64,000 nucleotides of DNA from an uncultured Tenacibaculum sp. (GCF_947495995.1 NZ_CANMAX010000003.1:1-64000); one strand, 5' to 3'. Shown: positions 1-8,645, counted from the first letter of the stretch. Made by a program: numbers and translations. Notes: generated from the letters alone by a model not told the origin.

Positions 1-27
1 CAATCGATAAGCTTGACTAAACTTCAT
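1..27 (-). CDS. Possible start of a further cassette gene (partial)
   Basis: An ATG on the minus strand at position 27 opens a frame that runs off the left edge of the window; nine codons are visible (MKFSQAYRL). It lies beyond the palindrome at 116-250 and has the same orientation as the AraC and GNAT genes, which is where the next cassette gene would be expected. Nine codons give no family information, so this is a positional guess. Confidence 0.3.
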
Positions 28-115
28 TCTTACCTTTAGTTAATTTTAATCCTGTTTTTACCTAATTTTAGTTTCAACCAATAAGTGTGTTTAAAAACCA
101 AAAGTCTGACTTATT

Positions 116-250
116 GCATACAACGTCTAGTATAAGAATAGTAGCGGGTTTATAAACACTAACTTTTCGGATTAGACTTGACTATAAATATAAAAAAGCG
201 ATTTCGATTAAGCACCGAAACCGCTATTATTTTTATACATTGTTGTACGC
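116..250. repeat. attC-like imperfect palindrome (135 bp)
   Basis: The left arm 116-147 begins GCATACAAC and ends TAGCGG. The right arm 221-250 begins CCGCTA and ends GTTGTACGC. The reverse complement of the right arm matches the left arm over most of its length, with a short divergent bulge after the AAC. The outermost bases fit RYRYAAC...GTTRYRY, close to but not identical with the integron attC consensus (RYYYAAC...GTTRRRY). A smaller element with the same outer sequence lies at 1504-1560. The arrangement is visible; a recombination role is inferred. Confidence 0.6.
192..230 (-). terminator. Rho-independent terminator after the GNAT gene
   Basis: On the minus strand the arms AGCGGTTTCG and CGAAATCGCT (positions 216-225 and 197-206) form a hairpin followed by a run of T. 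It sits just downstream of the GNAT stop codon and inside the larger palindrome 116-250. Confidence 0.7.
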
Positions 251-254
251 AGTT

Positions 255-725
255 TTATTCTGTCAGCTTTTTCCAAAAGACGATTTTGTCATCTCCTTTT
301 TCATAAAATTCTGGGATTACAGCTTGTTTAGTATAATTACATTTGATGTAAAATTCTCGCGTTAATTCAAACTCTGGTTTTCCTGATGTTTCCACAATCA
401 AAATTCGGTTACCATTTTCTCTTAACTCGTTTTCAATGTATTCCATCATTTTTTTACCAATACCATTTCCTTGTTGGTTTTTATTGACAGCTATTGCATA
501 AAGGTTGTAAGTTCCTTCGGTTAACCTTTCTGGTGCACAGTAGCCAATCGAAATGGGTTTCCCGTTATCTATTGTTGTAAACCAAATATCTGTTGATTTT
601 TCATTGTTGAGATAATCACTTATCATATCATCGAGCAAGTAAGAAGGAAACAATTCGCTTGAATCAAGTACTTTCTTTAATTCTGGAATATCTTGTTTCT
701 TTACTTTTCTAATTTGTCCACTCAT
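255..725 (-). CDS. GNAT family N-acetyltransferase
   Basis: A 156-residue single-domain GNAT protein, expected to transfer an acetyl group from acetyl-CoA to an unknown amine. Motif A is visible in the second half ([14 protein letters not shown], the Q-x-x-G-x-G acetyl-CoA pyrophosphate loop), preceded by the strand LYAIAV and followed by a C-terminal [12 protein letters not shown] element typical of the fold. The ATG at 725 is preferred over the upstream GTG at 743, because a TAnnTTTG box at 743-750 places transcription start between them. It lies 40 bp downstream of the AraC gene in the same orientation, and both are enclosed by attC-like palindromes, so it is probably mobile cargo. The substrate is not predictable. 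Confidence 0.85.
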   Translation of the reverse strand: MSGQIRKVKKQDIPELKKVLDSSELFPSYLLDDMISDYLNNEKSTDIWFTTIDNGKPISIGYCAPERLTEGTYNLYAIAVNKNQQGNGIGKKMMEYIENELRENGNRILIVETSGKPEFELTREFYIKCNYTKQAVIPEFYEKGDDKIVFWKKLTE

Positions 726-742
726 TTTCTTTGTTTTGAACA

Positions 743-750
743 CAAAGTTA
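743..750 (-). promoter_or_regulatory. -7 promoter box of the GNAT gene
   Basis: The minus strand reads TAACTTTG, matching the Bacteroidota sigma-A -7 consensus TAnnTTTG. The ATG at 725 lies about 17 bp further on. No clear -33 TTG was found at the ideal distance. Confidence 0.5.
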
Positions 751-765
751 AAGTTGATTTATGGG

Positions 766-1479
766 CTATGATTGTAAGATTCTGCTATTGTAGGCTTTTG
801 ATGGACTTACACCCAAAACATTTTTAAAGGAATTAGTCATATGGGCTTGGTCAAAGAATCCGCTTTGCAGAGAAACTTCCGTTAGGTTAGTATTATCATT
901 CAAGTACAAGTTGATTGCTTGTCGTAGTTTGTTCCAAACAAGGTACTTTTTAATTGAAATTCCGATATGCTCTTTGAAAAGGTGTGAAAGCCTACTATCT
1001 GATAGAAATACCTTTGAGGTCAGTCCCGAAATGAGATTTTTGTATTCAAGTTCATTTTCTTCTATGAATTTAATGCTTTCGATAATTCGCTTGTCTGTTG
1101 GTGTTTTTAAATCTCTTGTTTTTGTAAAAATATTAAGTTTCGTCAATAACTCATTTTTCTCTGGGAACTTGGTTTTCACGAAAACACCATTTTGAAATGC
1201 AATTCCCTCACTAGCCAAAAAATCGGACAAATGGGAATTATGGCTTTCTATCATTAGTATTTTGACTGAACAGTTATTTGAAATGACTTTATGTTCGGTA
1301 TTCGCGTCAACAATGGCAAAAACTAAATTTTCATTAATCTGTCCATTAGATTGTAATGAAAAAGTGCCATTAATTGCATTTATTATTTCGACAACAGGAT
1401 GCGAATGGTTTTCCGTATTCAGTTCATTGAATTCGAAACTATAAATCCCTTTTTTTATGTCAAAATCAAAAATTTTCAT
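766..1479 (-). CDS. AraC family transcriptional regulator
   Basis: A 237-residue regulator with an N-terminal cupin-like sensor half (FEFNELNTENHSHPVVEI, with the HSHP metal/ligand-type motif) and a C-terminal pair of helix-turn-helix units. The second unit reads LTEVSLQSGFFDQAHMTNSF followed by GVSPSKAY, the classic AraC signature. The ATG at 1479 is chosen over the TTG at 1512, because the latter lies inside the palindrome at 1504-1560. It is followed by the GNAT gene after 40 bp and probably regulates it or a cognate small-molecule response; the ligand is unknown. It appears to be cassette cargo. Confidence 0.85.
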   Translation of the reverse strand: MKIFDFDIKKGIYSFEFNELNTENHSHPVVEIINAINGTFSLQSNGQINENLVFAIVDANTEHKVISNNCSVKILMIESHNSHLSDFLASEGIAFQNGVFVKTKFPEKNELLTKLNIFTKTRDLKTPTDKRIIESIKFIEENELEYKNLISGLTSKVFLSDSRLSHLFKEHIGISIKKYLVWNKLRQAINLYLNDNTNLTEVSLQSGFFDQAHMTNSFKNVLGVSPSKAYNSRILQS

Positions 1480-1503
1480 TGAAAGATTTAGGTTATCTTT
1501 AAT

Positions 1504-1560
1504 TGCGTACAACGTTTGTATATACAGTAATGCAGTATATCTGCATTTATGCCGTTGTTG
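1504..1560. repeat. Second attC-like palindrome next to the recombinase gene
   Basis: This begins GCGTACAACG (1505-1514) and ends CCGTTGTTG (1552-1560). The outer ACAACG (1509-1514) is complementary to CGTTGT (1553-1558), and an inner stem AATGCAG/CTGCATT (1529-1535, 1541-1547) surrounds TATAT. The outer GTACAAC is the same as the outer sequence of the 116-250 element. It lies between the recombinase stop and the AraC start, the place an attachment site would occupy. Confidence 0.5.
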
Positions 1561-1574
1561 TTTAAATGTTTGTT

Positions 1575-2678
1575 TTATAGTTCTTTGTTGTCTAGAAATG
1601 TATCTAACGGACTTTTAATTTTTGCAAGAGATTTACTAGAAACTCGTGTGTAAATCTCAGTTGTCTTACTGCTACCATGACCTAAAATATTTTGAATATA
1701 TCGTAAATCAATACCTTGTTCTAACATATGAGTCGCGAAAGAATGACGTAACATATGAGGCGTAACATTTTGTGTTATTCCTGCTCTTAAAGCTGCTCTT
1801 TTTAAAATTTTAGCAACACTGCTACTACTATATTGTTTTCTGTTAATTCCTTCAATCAACCAATAATTAGGTTTAAATTCATCTAAATACAAGCGATGTA
1901 ATTTTTTCATATGTTCAGCAAAAATTGTAGTCCTATCCTTGTTTCCTTTTCCAGACCTAACAAATATAAGATTTTTGTCATATAAAATGTCTTCTTTTCT
2001 TAAGTTCAATAATTCACTTATTCGTAATCCAGAAGAATACAGTAAGGCTAGAATAAACTTGTGTTTTAAATTATCAGAATGCTTAAGTATGGCAAAAATT
2101 TGATTTTCACTTAATACTTTAGGTAACTGTTTTGGTTTTTTAGGTCGTTCTATATAATATGTTTTTCGATCTTTTTGTAAAATTTGTTCAAAATAAAACT
2201 TAATAGCATTTATAGCTTGATTCTGAGTACTAATAGCAACTTTTCTTTTATGGATTAAATAATCTTGAAAATTACGAACATCATTGTCCGTTGCTTCTTC
2301 AATAGTTTTTGGATCAAGAAAATTAATGAACTGTTGTAAAAAAGAAGTGTAAACTTTTATGGTGTTCTTACTGTATCTTTTTCTTTTTAATGTTCTTTCG
2401 AAAGTTTCAGGAATTGTTTTGTCTTGTTTTTTTGATTGAAGAGGAAGTTGAATCAAATTTCTTACAGAAATATTATTTTCTCGTAATAATTTAATGAGAG
2501 TATTTAAGTTATTTTTCGAATGTAATAAATACCATGTTTTTAAACTTCTGCTCCAAGTGGAACCTTTTAGGGTTTTTATTAAATTAATGATTTTAGTATC
2601 GTACGGAAATTGAATCGCAATTTGTGATTCGTTTTTGTATGTAATTCCTTTTAAAATTACAACAGTTTTAACTTTCAT
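1575..2678 (-). CDS. Tyrosine recombinase / site-specific integrase
   Basis: A 367-residue tyrosine recombinase. The catalytic residues are visible: R219 (SSGLRISELL), K244 (RSGKGNKDR), H308 and R311 (PHMLRHSFATH), H334 (ILGHGSS) and the nucleophile Y343 (EIYTRV). A SAM-like core-binding domain occupies about 90-170. The first 75 residues form an additional domain with a W-S-x-x-L-K-x-W-Y motif (42-50), seen in Bacteroidota integrases. The spacing between boxes I and II is XerC/XerD-like, and the extra segment typical of integron IntI is absent. It is transcribed toward the palindrome-bounded AraC/GNAT unit. It resembles XerD, but the N-terminal domain and the context argue against a housekeeping Xer role. 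Confidence 0.9.
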   Translation of the reverse strand: MKVKTVVILKGITYKNESQIAIQFPYDTKIINLIKTLKGSTWSRSLKTWYLLHSKNNLNTLIKLLRENNISVRNLIQLPLQSKKQDKTIPETFERTLKRKRYSKNTIKVYTSFLQQFINFLDPKTIEEATDNDVRNFQDYLIHKRKVAISTQNQAINAIKFYFEQILQKDRKTYYIERPKKPKQLPKVLSENQIFAILKHSDNLKHKFILALLYSSGLRISELLNLRKEDILYDKNLIFVRSGKGNKDRTTIFAEHMKKLHRLYLDEFKPNYWLIEGINRKQYSSSSVAKILKRAALRAGITQNVTPHMLRHSFATHMLEQGIDLRYIQNILGHGSSKTTEIYTRVSSKSLAKIKSPLDTFLDNKEL

Positions 2679-2782
2679 AACATTCTTTTTATAGCACAGC
2701 TAAAATAATAATTTAAATGAAATTAGTTTAAAATGAATGTGATACGGAAGAGTTGTGGTCTGAAGAATAAAATGAGTGAAAT

Positions 2783-2816
2783 AAAAAAAAGTCTAACATT
2801 TCTGTTAGACTTTTTT
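2783..2816 (-). terminator. Terminator of tRNA-Asn copy 1
   Basis: The arms GTCTAACA (2791-2798) and TGTTAGAC (2803-2810) surround a 4-base loop. On the minus strand they are followed by eight T. The hairpin begins seven bases beyond the 3' end of the tRNA. Confidence 0.8.
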
Positions 2817-2817
2817 G

Positions 2818-2891
2818 CTCCCCCTCTTGGGCTCGAACCAAGGACCCTCTGATTAACAGTCAGATGCTCTAACCAACTGAGCTAAGGAGGA
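2818..2891 (-). tRNA. tRNA-Asn (GUU), copy 1
   Basis: On the minus strand the gene has a 7-bp acceptor stem (TCCTCCT with AGGGGGA), a D arm (GCTCAGTTGGTTAGAGC), an anticodon loop CTGTTAA with anticodon GTT, and a T arm with GGTTCGAGCC. The discriminator base is G and the CCA end is not encoded. It is nearly identical to the copy at 3100-3173. Confidence 0.95.
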
Positions 2892-2923
2892 GTTTGCGAC
2901 ACAAGATTTGTGTTTTGCGAGTG

Positions 2924-2931
2924 CAAATATA
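2924..2931 (-). promoter_or_regulatory. -7 promoter box of tRNA-Asn copy 1
   Basis: The minus strand reads TATATTTG, a full match to TAnnTTTG, about 32 bp upstream of the mature tRNA 5' end. The same box is conserved before copy 2. Confidence 0.65.
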
Positions 2932-3065
2932 GGATCATTTTTTAATTATACAAACCATATTATATGTAATTCTTTTTAGTTTTTATCAGAATAATTAAAC
3001 AGATTAAAAATGAATAAGATACAAAGCGAAAAAAAAGATGAGGTTTTTTAAAAGTAAAAAGGCAT

Positions 3066-3098
3066 AAAAAAAGTTCAACATTTCTGTTGAACTTTTTT
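3066..3098 (-). terminator. Terminator of tRNA-Asn copy 2
   Basis: The arms GTTCAACA (3073-3080) and TGTTGAAC (3085-3092) are followed on the minus strand by a T run. Compared with copy 1, two stem positions changed with matching changes on the other arm, so pairing is conserved. Confidence 0.8.
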
Positions 3099-3099
3099 G

Positions 3100-3173
3100 C
3101 TCCCCCTCTTGGGCTCGAACCAAGGACCCTCTGATTAACAGTCAGATGCTCTAACCAACTGAGCTAAGGAGGA
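3100..3173 (-). tRNA. tRNA-Asn (GUU), copy 2
   Basis: The mature sequence is the same as copy 1, displaced by exactly 282 bp, with anticodon GTT. Similarity extends through the terminator on one side and the promoter box on the other, which indicates a tandem duplication of the whole transcription unit. Confidence 0.95.
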
Positions 3174-3205
3174 GTTTGCGACACAAGATTTGTGTTTTGC
3201 GAGTG

Positions 3206-3213
3206 CAAATATA
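3206..3213 (-). promoter_or_regulatory. -7 promoter box of tRNA-Asn copy 2
   Basis: TATATTTG on the minus strand, at the same distance from the tRNA as in copy 1, although the flanking bases have diverged. Confidence 0.65.
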
Positions 3214-3324
3214 TAATCATTTTTTTATTCTACAAACTTTTGTTGAAAAAAAACGATTTTTTTTTTAATTAGTGTCTCAAAATTAAAATCTTAAAATTAA
3301 AGAATGCTATTTTACTAAAAGTTG

Positions 3325-3332
3325 TACTTTTG
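3325..3332 (+). promoter_or_regulatory. -7 promoter box of sucAB
   Basis: TACTTTTG fits TAnnTTTG. It overlaps the in-frame TTG at 3322, which therefore cannot be the translation start. It supports the ATG at 3373 and implies a leader of roughly 35 bases. Confidence 0.6.
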
Positions 3333-3372
3333 TATTAGTTATTCTTATTACAGAAAAGTACAATTGTTTTAT

Positions 3373-6102
3373 ATGGACAAGTTTTCGTTCTTAAATGCAG
3401 CACACATCGGTTTTATTTCAGATTTGTATGAACAATATCAGAAAAACCCAGACGCTGTTGAACCAAGTTGGAGAAGTTTTTTCCAAGGATATGATTTAGC
3501 AAACGAGAATTACTCGTTAACTGATGAAGAAGAGATAGAGATTCCTGAAGAAGTTCGCAAAGAATTTCTAGTAATCGATTTAATAAATGGATATCGTACT
3601 AGAGGACACCTGTTCACTAAAACGAATCCTGTAAGAGAGCGTAGAAAATATACGCCAACCTTAGATTTAGTAAATTTCGGATTAACGGATCAAGATTTAA
3701 CAACGGTTTTTAATGCCGGACAAATTTTAGGTATTGGACCGCAAACGTTATCTGTAATCGTTAAGCATTTACAAAACATCTATTGCGATAGTATTGGTGT
3801 TGAGTATATGTATATCAGAAATCCAGAAGAAATCAAATGGTGGCAAGATCGTTTGAATAAAAACGACAATCACCCAAGTTATAATTTAGAGGAAAAGAAA
3901 TACATCTTATCTAAATTAAATCAAGCCTCTACTTTCGAAAGTTTTTTACAAACAAAATACGTAGGTCAGAAACGATTCTCTGTTGAAGGAGGAGAAACTC
4001 TAATTCCAGGTATTAGTGTGGCACTTCGCGATGCTGCTGAAAAATACGGAGTTCAAGAGTGTGTTTTAGGTATGGCTCACCGTGGTCGTTTAAATACATT
4101 AGTGAATATCTTTAAAAAACCTGTTCGTGATTTATTTAGTGAGTTTGAAGGTAAAGACTTCGAAGATGAAACTATCGATGGAGATGTAAAGTATCACTTA
4201 GGTCTTACCTTAAGTAAATCGTACAGAGGTGGCCAAGAAATGAAAATGAACTTAGTTCCTAACCCTTCTCACTTAGAAACTGTAGATGCGGTTGCTGAAG
4301 GAATTGTTAGAGCTAAAGTTGATTTAGATTATGATGGAGATGATTCTAAAATTCTTCCAATTTTAGTACATGGTGATGCTGCAATCGCAGGTCAAGGTAT
4401 TGTGTATGAAGTTGTGCAAATGGCACAATTAAACGGATATAAAACGGGAGGAACAATTCACGTTGTAGTTAATAACCAAGTTGGTTTTACAACGAATTAT
4501 TTAGATGCTCGTTCTAGTACATACTGTACAGATGTTGCAAAAGTAACATTGTCTCCTGTATTACACGTTAATGCAGATGACGTAGAGGCAGTTTGTCACG
4601 CAATGCAAATTGCTGTAGAATACAGAGCGAAATTCAAAAAAGATGTATTTATTGATTTATTAGGATACCGTAAATATGGTCATAACGAAGGTGATGAGCC
4701 AACATATACTCAACCTAAATTATATCAATTAATCAAGAAACATAAGAACGCTAAGAAGATTTATGTAGAAAAGTTATTACAAGAAGGGTCAATAACTGAT
4801 GCTTATGTTAACCAAATTACGGATGAATTCAAAACTCATTTAGAAACTGAATTTAATGAATCAAAGAAGAAAACTACTTCTAAGATTCAAGATTTCATGC
4901 CAGATGTTTGGGATGGTTTTGTACGAAGGCAGTTAGAAGATATGTTACAGCCAACAGACACTACTTATTCTGTTGATGCATTAAAAGATATTGCAAAAGT
5001 GATTTCTTCAACTCCTGAAGGACATAAATTTCTTCGTAAAGCCGAGAAAAATATTCTTGAGAAACGTAGAAAAATGGTTTTTGAAGATAATAAGTTAGAT
5101 TGGGGAACTGCTGAAAACTTAGCCTACGGAACTTTACTAGAAGAAGGATTCGATATTAGAATTTCAGGAGAAGATGTAGAAAGAGGAACGTTCTCACACC
5201 GTCATGCAATTTTACGTGATGAAAACACTTTAGAACGTGTTAACTTATTAAACACAAATACTAAGAATAAAGGGAACTTCACTATCTACAACTCTCATTT
5301 ATCTGAATACGGAGTTTTAGGTTTCGATTACGGTTATGCAATGGCTGCACCAAATACTTTAACAATTTGGGAAGCACAGTTTGGTGATTTTGCCAACGGA
5401 GCACAAATCGTTTTCGATCAATATATTTCTTCAGCAGAAGACAAGTGGAAGTTACAGAACGGATTAGTAATGTTATTACCTCATGGATACGAAGGTCAAG
5501 GACCAGAGCATTCATCAGCAAGAATAGAACGTTTCTTACAATCGTGTTCTACAGATAACTGGACAATCGCAAATTGTTCTACACCAGCAAACATGTATCA
5601 CATTTTACGTCGTCAGATGAAACGTGAGTTCAGAAAACCTTTAGTGGTATTTACTCCTAAGAGTTTATTACGTTTACCAGCTGCAGTAAGTACAATTGAA
5701 GAATTAGCTGAAGGAACTTTCCAAGAAGTAATCGATGATACAATCGATACAGCTAAAGTGAAGAAAATGGTATTCTGTACGGGTAAATTCTATTACGATT
5801 TATTAGCGGAACGTAATGAATTAGGTAGAGAAGATGTTGCTTTAATTCGTGTTGAGCAATTATTCCCATTGCATAACGACAAAATTAAAGAAGTTATGGA
5901 TAAGTATCCAAACGTTGAAAGTTATGTTTGGGCACAGGAAGAACCTAAAAACATGGGAGCTTGGTCGCACATGTTAGAGCGTTTTGAGCACGCAAGATTA
6001 GAATGCGTTTCAGATGCATACAGAGCTGCTCCAGCTGCAGGTTCTAAAAAACGTTCAGAAGAGCGTCACAAAGCAATTATTGCTAAAGTTTTTGATAAAT
6101 AA
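3373..6102 (+). CDS. sucA: 2-oxoglutarate dehydrogenase E1 component
   Basis: A 909-residue thiamine-diphosphate-dependent E1 subunit that decarboxylates 2-oxoglutarate and loads succinyl groups onto the lipoyl arm of E2 in the TCA cycle. The start MDKFSFLNAAHIGFISDLYE matches the N-terminal segment that binds E2/E3 in this family. Family signatures follow in order: LGMAHRGRLNTLVN, NPSHLE, HGDAAIAGQGIVYE, VVVNNQVGFTT and GYRKYGHNEGDEP; later GPEHSSARIERFLQ lies in the transketolase-like half. The length is close to E. coli SucA (933). sucB begins 41 bp downstream, so the two are co-transcribed; the E3 gene is not in the window. Confidence 0.97.
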   Translation: MDKFSFLNAAHIGFISDLYEQYQKNPDAVEPSWRSFFQGYDLANENYSLTDEEEIEIPEEVRKEFLVIDLINGYRTRGHLFTKTNPVRERRKYTPTLDLVNFGLTDQDLTTVFNAGQILGIGPQTLSVIVKHLQNIYCDSIGVEYMYIRNPEEIKWWQDRLNKNDNHPSYNLEEKKYILSKLNQASTFESFLQTKYVGQKRFSVEGGETLIPGISVALRDAAEKYGVQECVLGMAHRGRLNTLVNIFKKPVRDLFSEFEGKDFEDETIDGDVKYHLGLTLSKSYRGGQEMKMNLVPNPSHLETVDAVAEGIVRAKVDLDYDGDDSKILPILVHGDAAIAGQGIVYEVVQMAQLNGYKTGGTIHVVVNNQVGFTTNYLDARSSTYCTDVAKVTLSPVLHVNADDVEAVCHAMQIAVEYRAKFKKDVFIDLLGYRKYGHNEGDEPTYTQPKLYQLIKKHKNAKKIYVEKLLQEGSITDAYVNQITDEFKTHLETEFNESKKKTTSKIQDFMPDVWDGFVRRQLEDMLQPTDTTYSVDALKDIAKVISSTPEGHKFLRKAEKNILEKRRKMVFEDNKLDWGTAENLAYGTLLEEGFDIRISGEDVERGTFSHRHAILRDENTLERVNLLNTNTKNKGNFTIYNSHLSEYGVLGFDYGYAMAAPNTLTIWEAQFGDFANGAQIVFDQYISSAEDKWKLQNGLVMLLPHGYEGQGPEHSSARIERFLQSCSTDNWTIANCSTPANMYHILRRQMKREFRKPLVVFTPKSLLRLPAAVSTIEELAEGTFQEVIDDTIDTAKVKKMVFCTGKFYYDLLAERNELGREDVALIRVEQLFPLHNDKIKEVMDKYPNVESYVWAQEEPKNMGAWSHMLERFEHARLECVSDAYRAAPAAGSKKRSEERHKAIIAKVFDK

Positions 6103-6142
6103 AAAAGAATAAAATAAATTTCAGATATAAAAATAAATACTG

Positions 6143-7351
6143 ATGGTTTTAGAAATGAAAGTTCCTTCTCCGGGGGAATCAATTACAGAAGTAGAAATAG
6201 CAACTTGGTTAGTTGAAGATGGAGACTATGTAGAAAAAGATCAACCAATTGCCGAAGTTGATTCTGACAAAGCTACGTTAGAATTACCAGCGGAAGAAAG
6301 CGGAATTATCACTTTAAAAGCAGAAGAAGGAGATGCAGTAGCAGTTGGTGCTGTAGTTTGTCATATCGATATGAGTGCTGCAAAACCAGAAGGTGGAGTA
6401 GAGAAAAAGGATGATGCACCAAAAGCTGAAGAGAAAAAAGAAGCGCCTAAAGCTGAACCAGCAAAAGATACATATGCAACAGGAACTGCGTCGCCAGCAG
6501 CTAAGAAAATTTTAGCTGAAAAAGGAATTAGTGCAGCTACTGTTAAAGGAACAGGGAAAGACGGAAGAGTTACTAAAGAAGATGCGGTAAAAGCTGTTCC
6601 ATCTATGGGAACTCCAGGAATGGGAGCTCGTGGTTCTGAGCGTAAGAAATTATCGATGTTACGTAGAAAAGTTGCAGAGCGTTTAGTTTCTGTAAAGAAT
6701 GAAACGGCTATGTTAACTACGTTTAACGAAGTTAATATGAAGCCAATTTTCGATTTACGTAACGAATATAAAGAAGCTTTTAAAGCAAAACACGGAGTTG
6801 GTTTAGGATTCATGAGTTTCTTCACATTAGCTTGTGTAAGAGCATTACAAATGTATCCAGCTGTAAACTCTATGATCGATGGTAAAGAAATGGTTTCTTT
6901 CGATTTTCAAGATATTTCAATTGCGGTATCTGGACCAAAAGGTTTAATGGTTCCTGTAATTAGAAATGCTGAAAACTTAACGTTTAGAGGTGTTGAAAGC
7001 GAAGTAAAGCGTTTAGCGATCAGAGCTCGTGAAGGTCAAATTACTGTTGATGAAATGACAGGAGGTACTTTCACTATTACAAACGGTGGTGTATTTGGAT
7101 CTATGTTATCTACTCCAATTATTAATCCTCCACAAAGTGCGATCTTAGGAATGCATAATATTGTGAACAGACCAGTTGCAGAAAACGGAGAAGTTGTTAT
7201 TCGTCCGATTATGTATGTAGCTTTATCTTACGATCACAGAATTATTGATGGTAAAGAATCTGTAGGTTTCTTAGTTGCTGTTAAAGAGGCTTTAGAAAAT
7301 CCTGTAGAGTTACTAATGAACGGAGATATTAAGAAAGCTTTAGAAATGTAA
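6143..7351 (+). CDS. sucB: Dihydrolipoamide succinyltransferase (2-oxoglutarate dehydrogenase E2)
   Basis: A 402-residue E2 core subunit that transfers succinyl from lipoyl to CoA. Domains in order: a lipoyl domain at 1-75 with the lipoylated lysine K43 in DSDKATLE; an Ala/Pro/Lys/Glu-rich linker (about 80-115); a peripheral-subunit-binding domain ([14 protein letters not shown], about 116-150); and a catalytic domain ending in [16 protein letters not shown], with the active-site His and Asp. It pairs with sucA 41 bp upstream. It is succinyl- rather than acetyl-type by its sucA neighbour. Confidence 0.97.
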   Translation: MVLEMKVPSPGESITEVEIATWLVEDGDYVEKDQPIAEVDSDKATLELPAEESGIITLKAEEGDAVAVGAVVCHIDMSAAKPEGGVEKKDDAPKAEEKKEAPKAEPAKDTYATGTASPAAKKILAEKGISAATVKGTGKDGRVTKEDAVKAVPSMGTPGMGARGSERKKLSMLRRKVAERLVSVKNETAMLTTFNEVNMKPIFDLRNEYKEAFKAKHGVGLGFMSFFTLACVRALQMYPAVNSMIDGKEMVSFDFQDISIAVSGPKGLMVPVIRNAENLTFRGVESEVKRLAIRAREGQITVDEMTGGTFTITNGGVFGSMLSTPIINPPQSAILGMHNIVNRPVAENGEVVIRPIMYVALSYDHRIIDGKESVGFLVAVKEALENPVELLMNGDIKKALEM

Positions 7352-7381
7352 TTTTTTTATAGCGAATATAAAATCAGAAAG

Positions 7382-7412
7382 TCCTATGCCTAAACAGTGT
7401 AGGATTTTTTTT
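7382..7412 (+). terminator. Terminator of sucAB
   Basis: The arms TCCTATGC (7382-7389) and GTGTAGGA (7397-7404) pair with wobbles and are followed by eight T, about 30 bp after the sucB stop. Confidence 0.75.
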
Positions 7413-7433
7413 GTCACATGATTAACCAAGAAA

Positions 7434-8645
7434 ATGAAACTACAAGACCAAGAAACTGCTACAACGAAAAGAATAGAAATATTAGATGTGTACAGAGGAT
7501 TCGCAATTTTCGGAATTTTTGCTGTGAATATTGTAATCATGAATTCTACATTTTTAAATCAAGATGAATTCGCTTTACAATGGACTTATAGTATAGACAC
7601 TATTACGCAGAAAGTTTTACAGTTATTCTTTTATACTAAGTTCTTCCCAATTTTCTCTTTATTATTCGGTTTAGGAATTTCAATGCAAGCGATTAAATTG
7701 GCTGAAAAAGGGAAGATGAGTACTACATTTTTTGTGAGAAGAATGTTCTTTCTTTTTTTATTTGGAGTATTACATATCAGTTTACTGTGGTCTGGAGATG
7801 TATTAAATATGTATGCTTTTTTAGGGTTATTAACGGTGTTTTTTATCAAGAAATCTAACCGACTGATTTTAGGATTATCATTATTGTTTTTACTCTTTCC
7901 TTTTTATGATTTAGTATTTGAACAGATATTCTACACCGTGGGTTTTAATCCAAGTCAATTTTTAAAAGATCATTCAGGAGAAACAGTTAGTAAAATAATT
8001 AAAAGCGGATCTTACCTAGAAGGTATGCAATTACGTTTTTCAGAATATGGAGCGAATTTTCCTATGTTAGTCGGATTTCTAGCGCCAATAGCTTTATCAA
8101 TGTTTTTATTGGGATTGTATCTTGGTAAAAATAAGATATATGAATCTCTAGAAAGTTTTATAATTAAAATTAAAAAACCAGTGCTAATTATAGTTGTTAT
8201 TTCTAATGTATACCGAATATTGTTTCTTTATGTTTTCGTGAAACTAAATGTTTATAAGATTGAAATCGTAAGACAACTTTTTATAAAGTTTATGGTGATT
8301 TCTGATGTGATTATGGGATTGTTTTATTTATGGATTATAGGTTGGTTATGGTATAAAACCAAATTCAGAAAAATATTATCCCCTTTAAAGTACGCGGGTA
8401 AAATGGCATTAACAAATTATCTAATGCAAAGTTTTATTGGGTTGTTATTATTTTCATCCGTAGGTTTTTCATTATATGAAACAATGAGTCCGTCTTTAGC
8501 TTTTTTAACAGCAATATTAGTTTTTGTATTTCAGATTATTATAAGTAAAATCTGGTTGTCTTATTTTAAATTCGGTCCGTTAGAATGGCTCTGGAGGTGT
8601 TTAACGTACAGAAAGCTTTTCAAGTTAAAAAAGGATGTAAATTAA
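7434..8645 (+). CDS. DUF418 family multi-pass membrane protein (YeiB-like)
   Basis: A 403-residue inner-membrane protein with about nine to ten hydrophobic segments. The N-terminal RIEILDVYRGFAIFGIFAVN matches the start typical of DUF418/YeiB proteins, and FGPLEWLWRCLTYRKLF near the C terminus is the family's conserved closing motif. The function is not established; some members are thought to be transport- or acyltransferase-related. It starts 22 bp after the sucAB terminator and is therefore a separate transcription unit. The next gene lies 57 bp downstream on the same strand and could be co-transcribed. Confidence 0.85.
   Translation: MKLQDQETATTKRIEILDVYRGFAIFGIFAVNIVIMNSTFLNQDEFALQWTYSIDTITQKVLQLFFYTKFFPIFSLLFGLGISMQAIKLAEKGKMSTTFFVRRMFFLFLFGVLHISLLWSGDVLNMYAFLGLLTVFFIKKSNRLILGLSLLFLLFPFYDLVFEQIFYTVGFNPSQFLKDHSGETVSKIIKSGSYLEGMQLRFSEYGANFPMLVGFLAPIALSMFLLGLYLGKNKIYESLESFIIKIKKPVLIIVVISNVYRILFLYVFVKLNVYKIEIVRQLFIKFMVISDVIMGLFYLWIIGWLWYKTKFRKILSPLKYAGKMALTNYLMQSFIGLLLFSSVGFSLYETMSPSLAFLTAILVFVFQIIISKIWLSYFKFGPLEWLWRCLTYRKLFKLKKDVN

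Noticed and set aside
1575..2678. True IntI integron integrase
   Set aside because: The IntI-specific extra segment between the catalytic boxes is missing and the sites do not fit the canonical attC consensus; only the layout is integron-like.
1..2700. Prophage or integrative element inserted at the tRNA-Asn genes
   Set aside because: No other phage, relaxase or replication genes were seen, and neither tRNA shows a duplicated 3' fragment that would mark attachment sites.
5282..5521. Antisense open frames inside sucA, sucB, ileS and other genes
   Set aside because: They lie wholly within well-supported genes, lack family motifs and reflect codon bias of the real strand.
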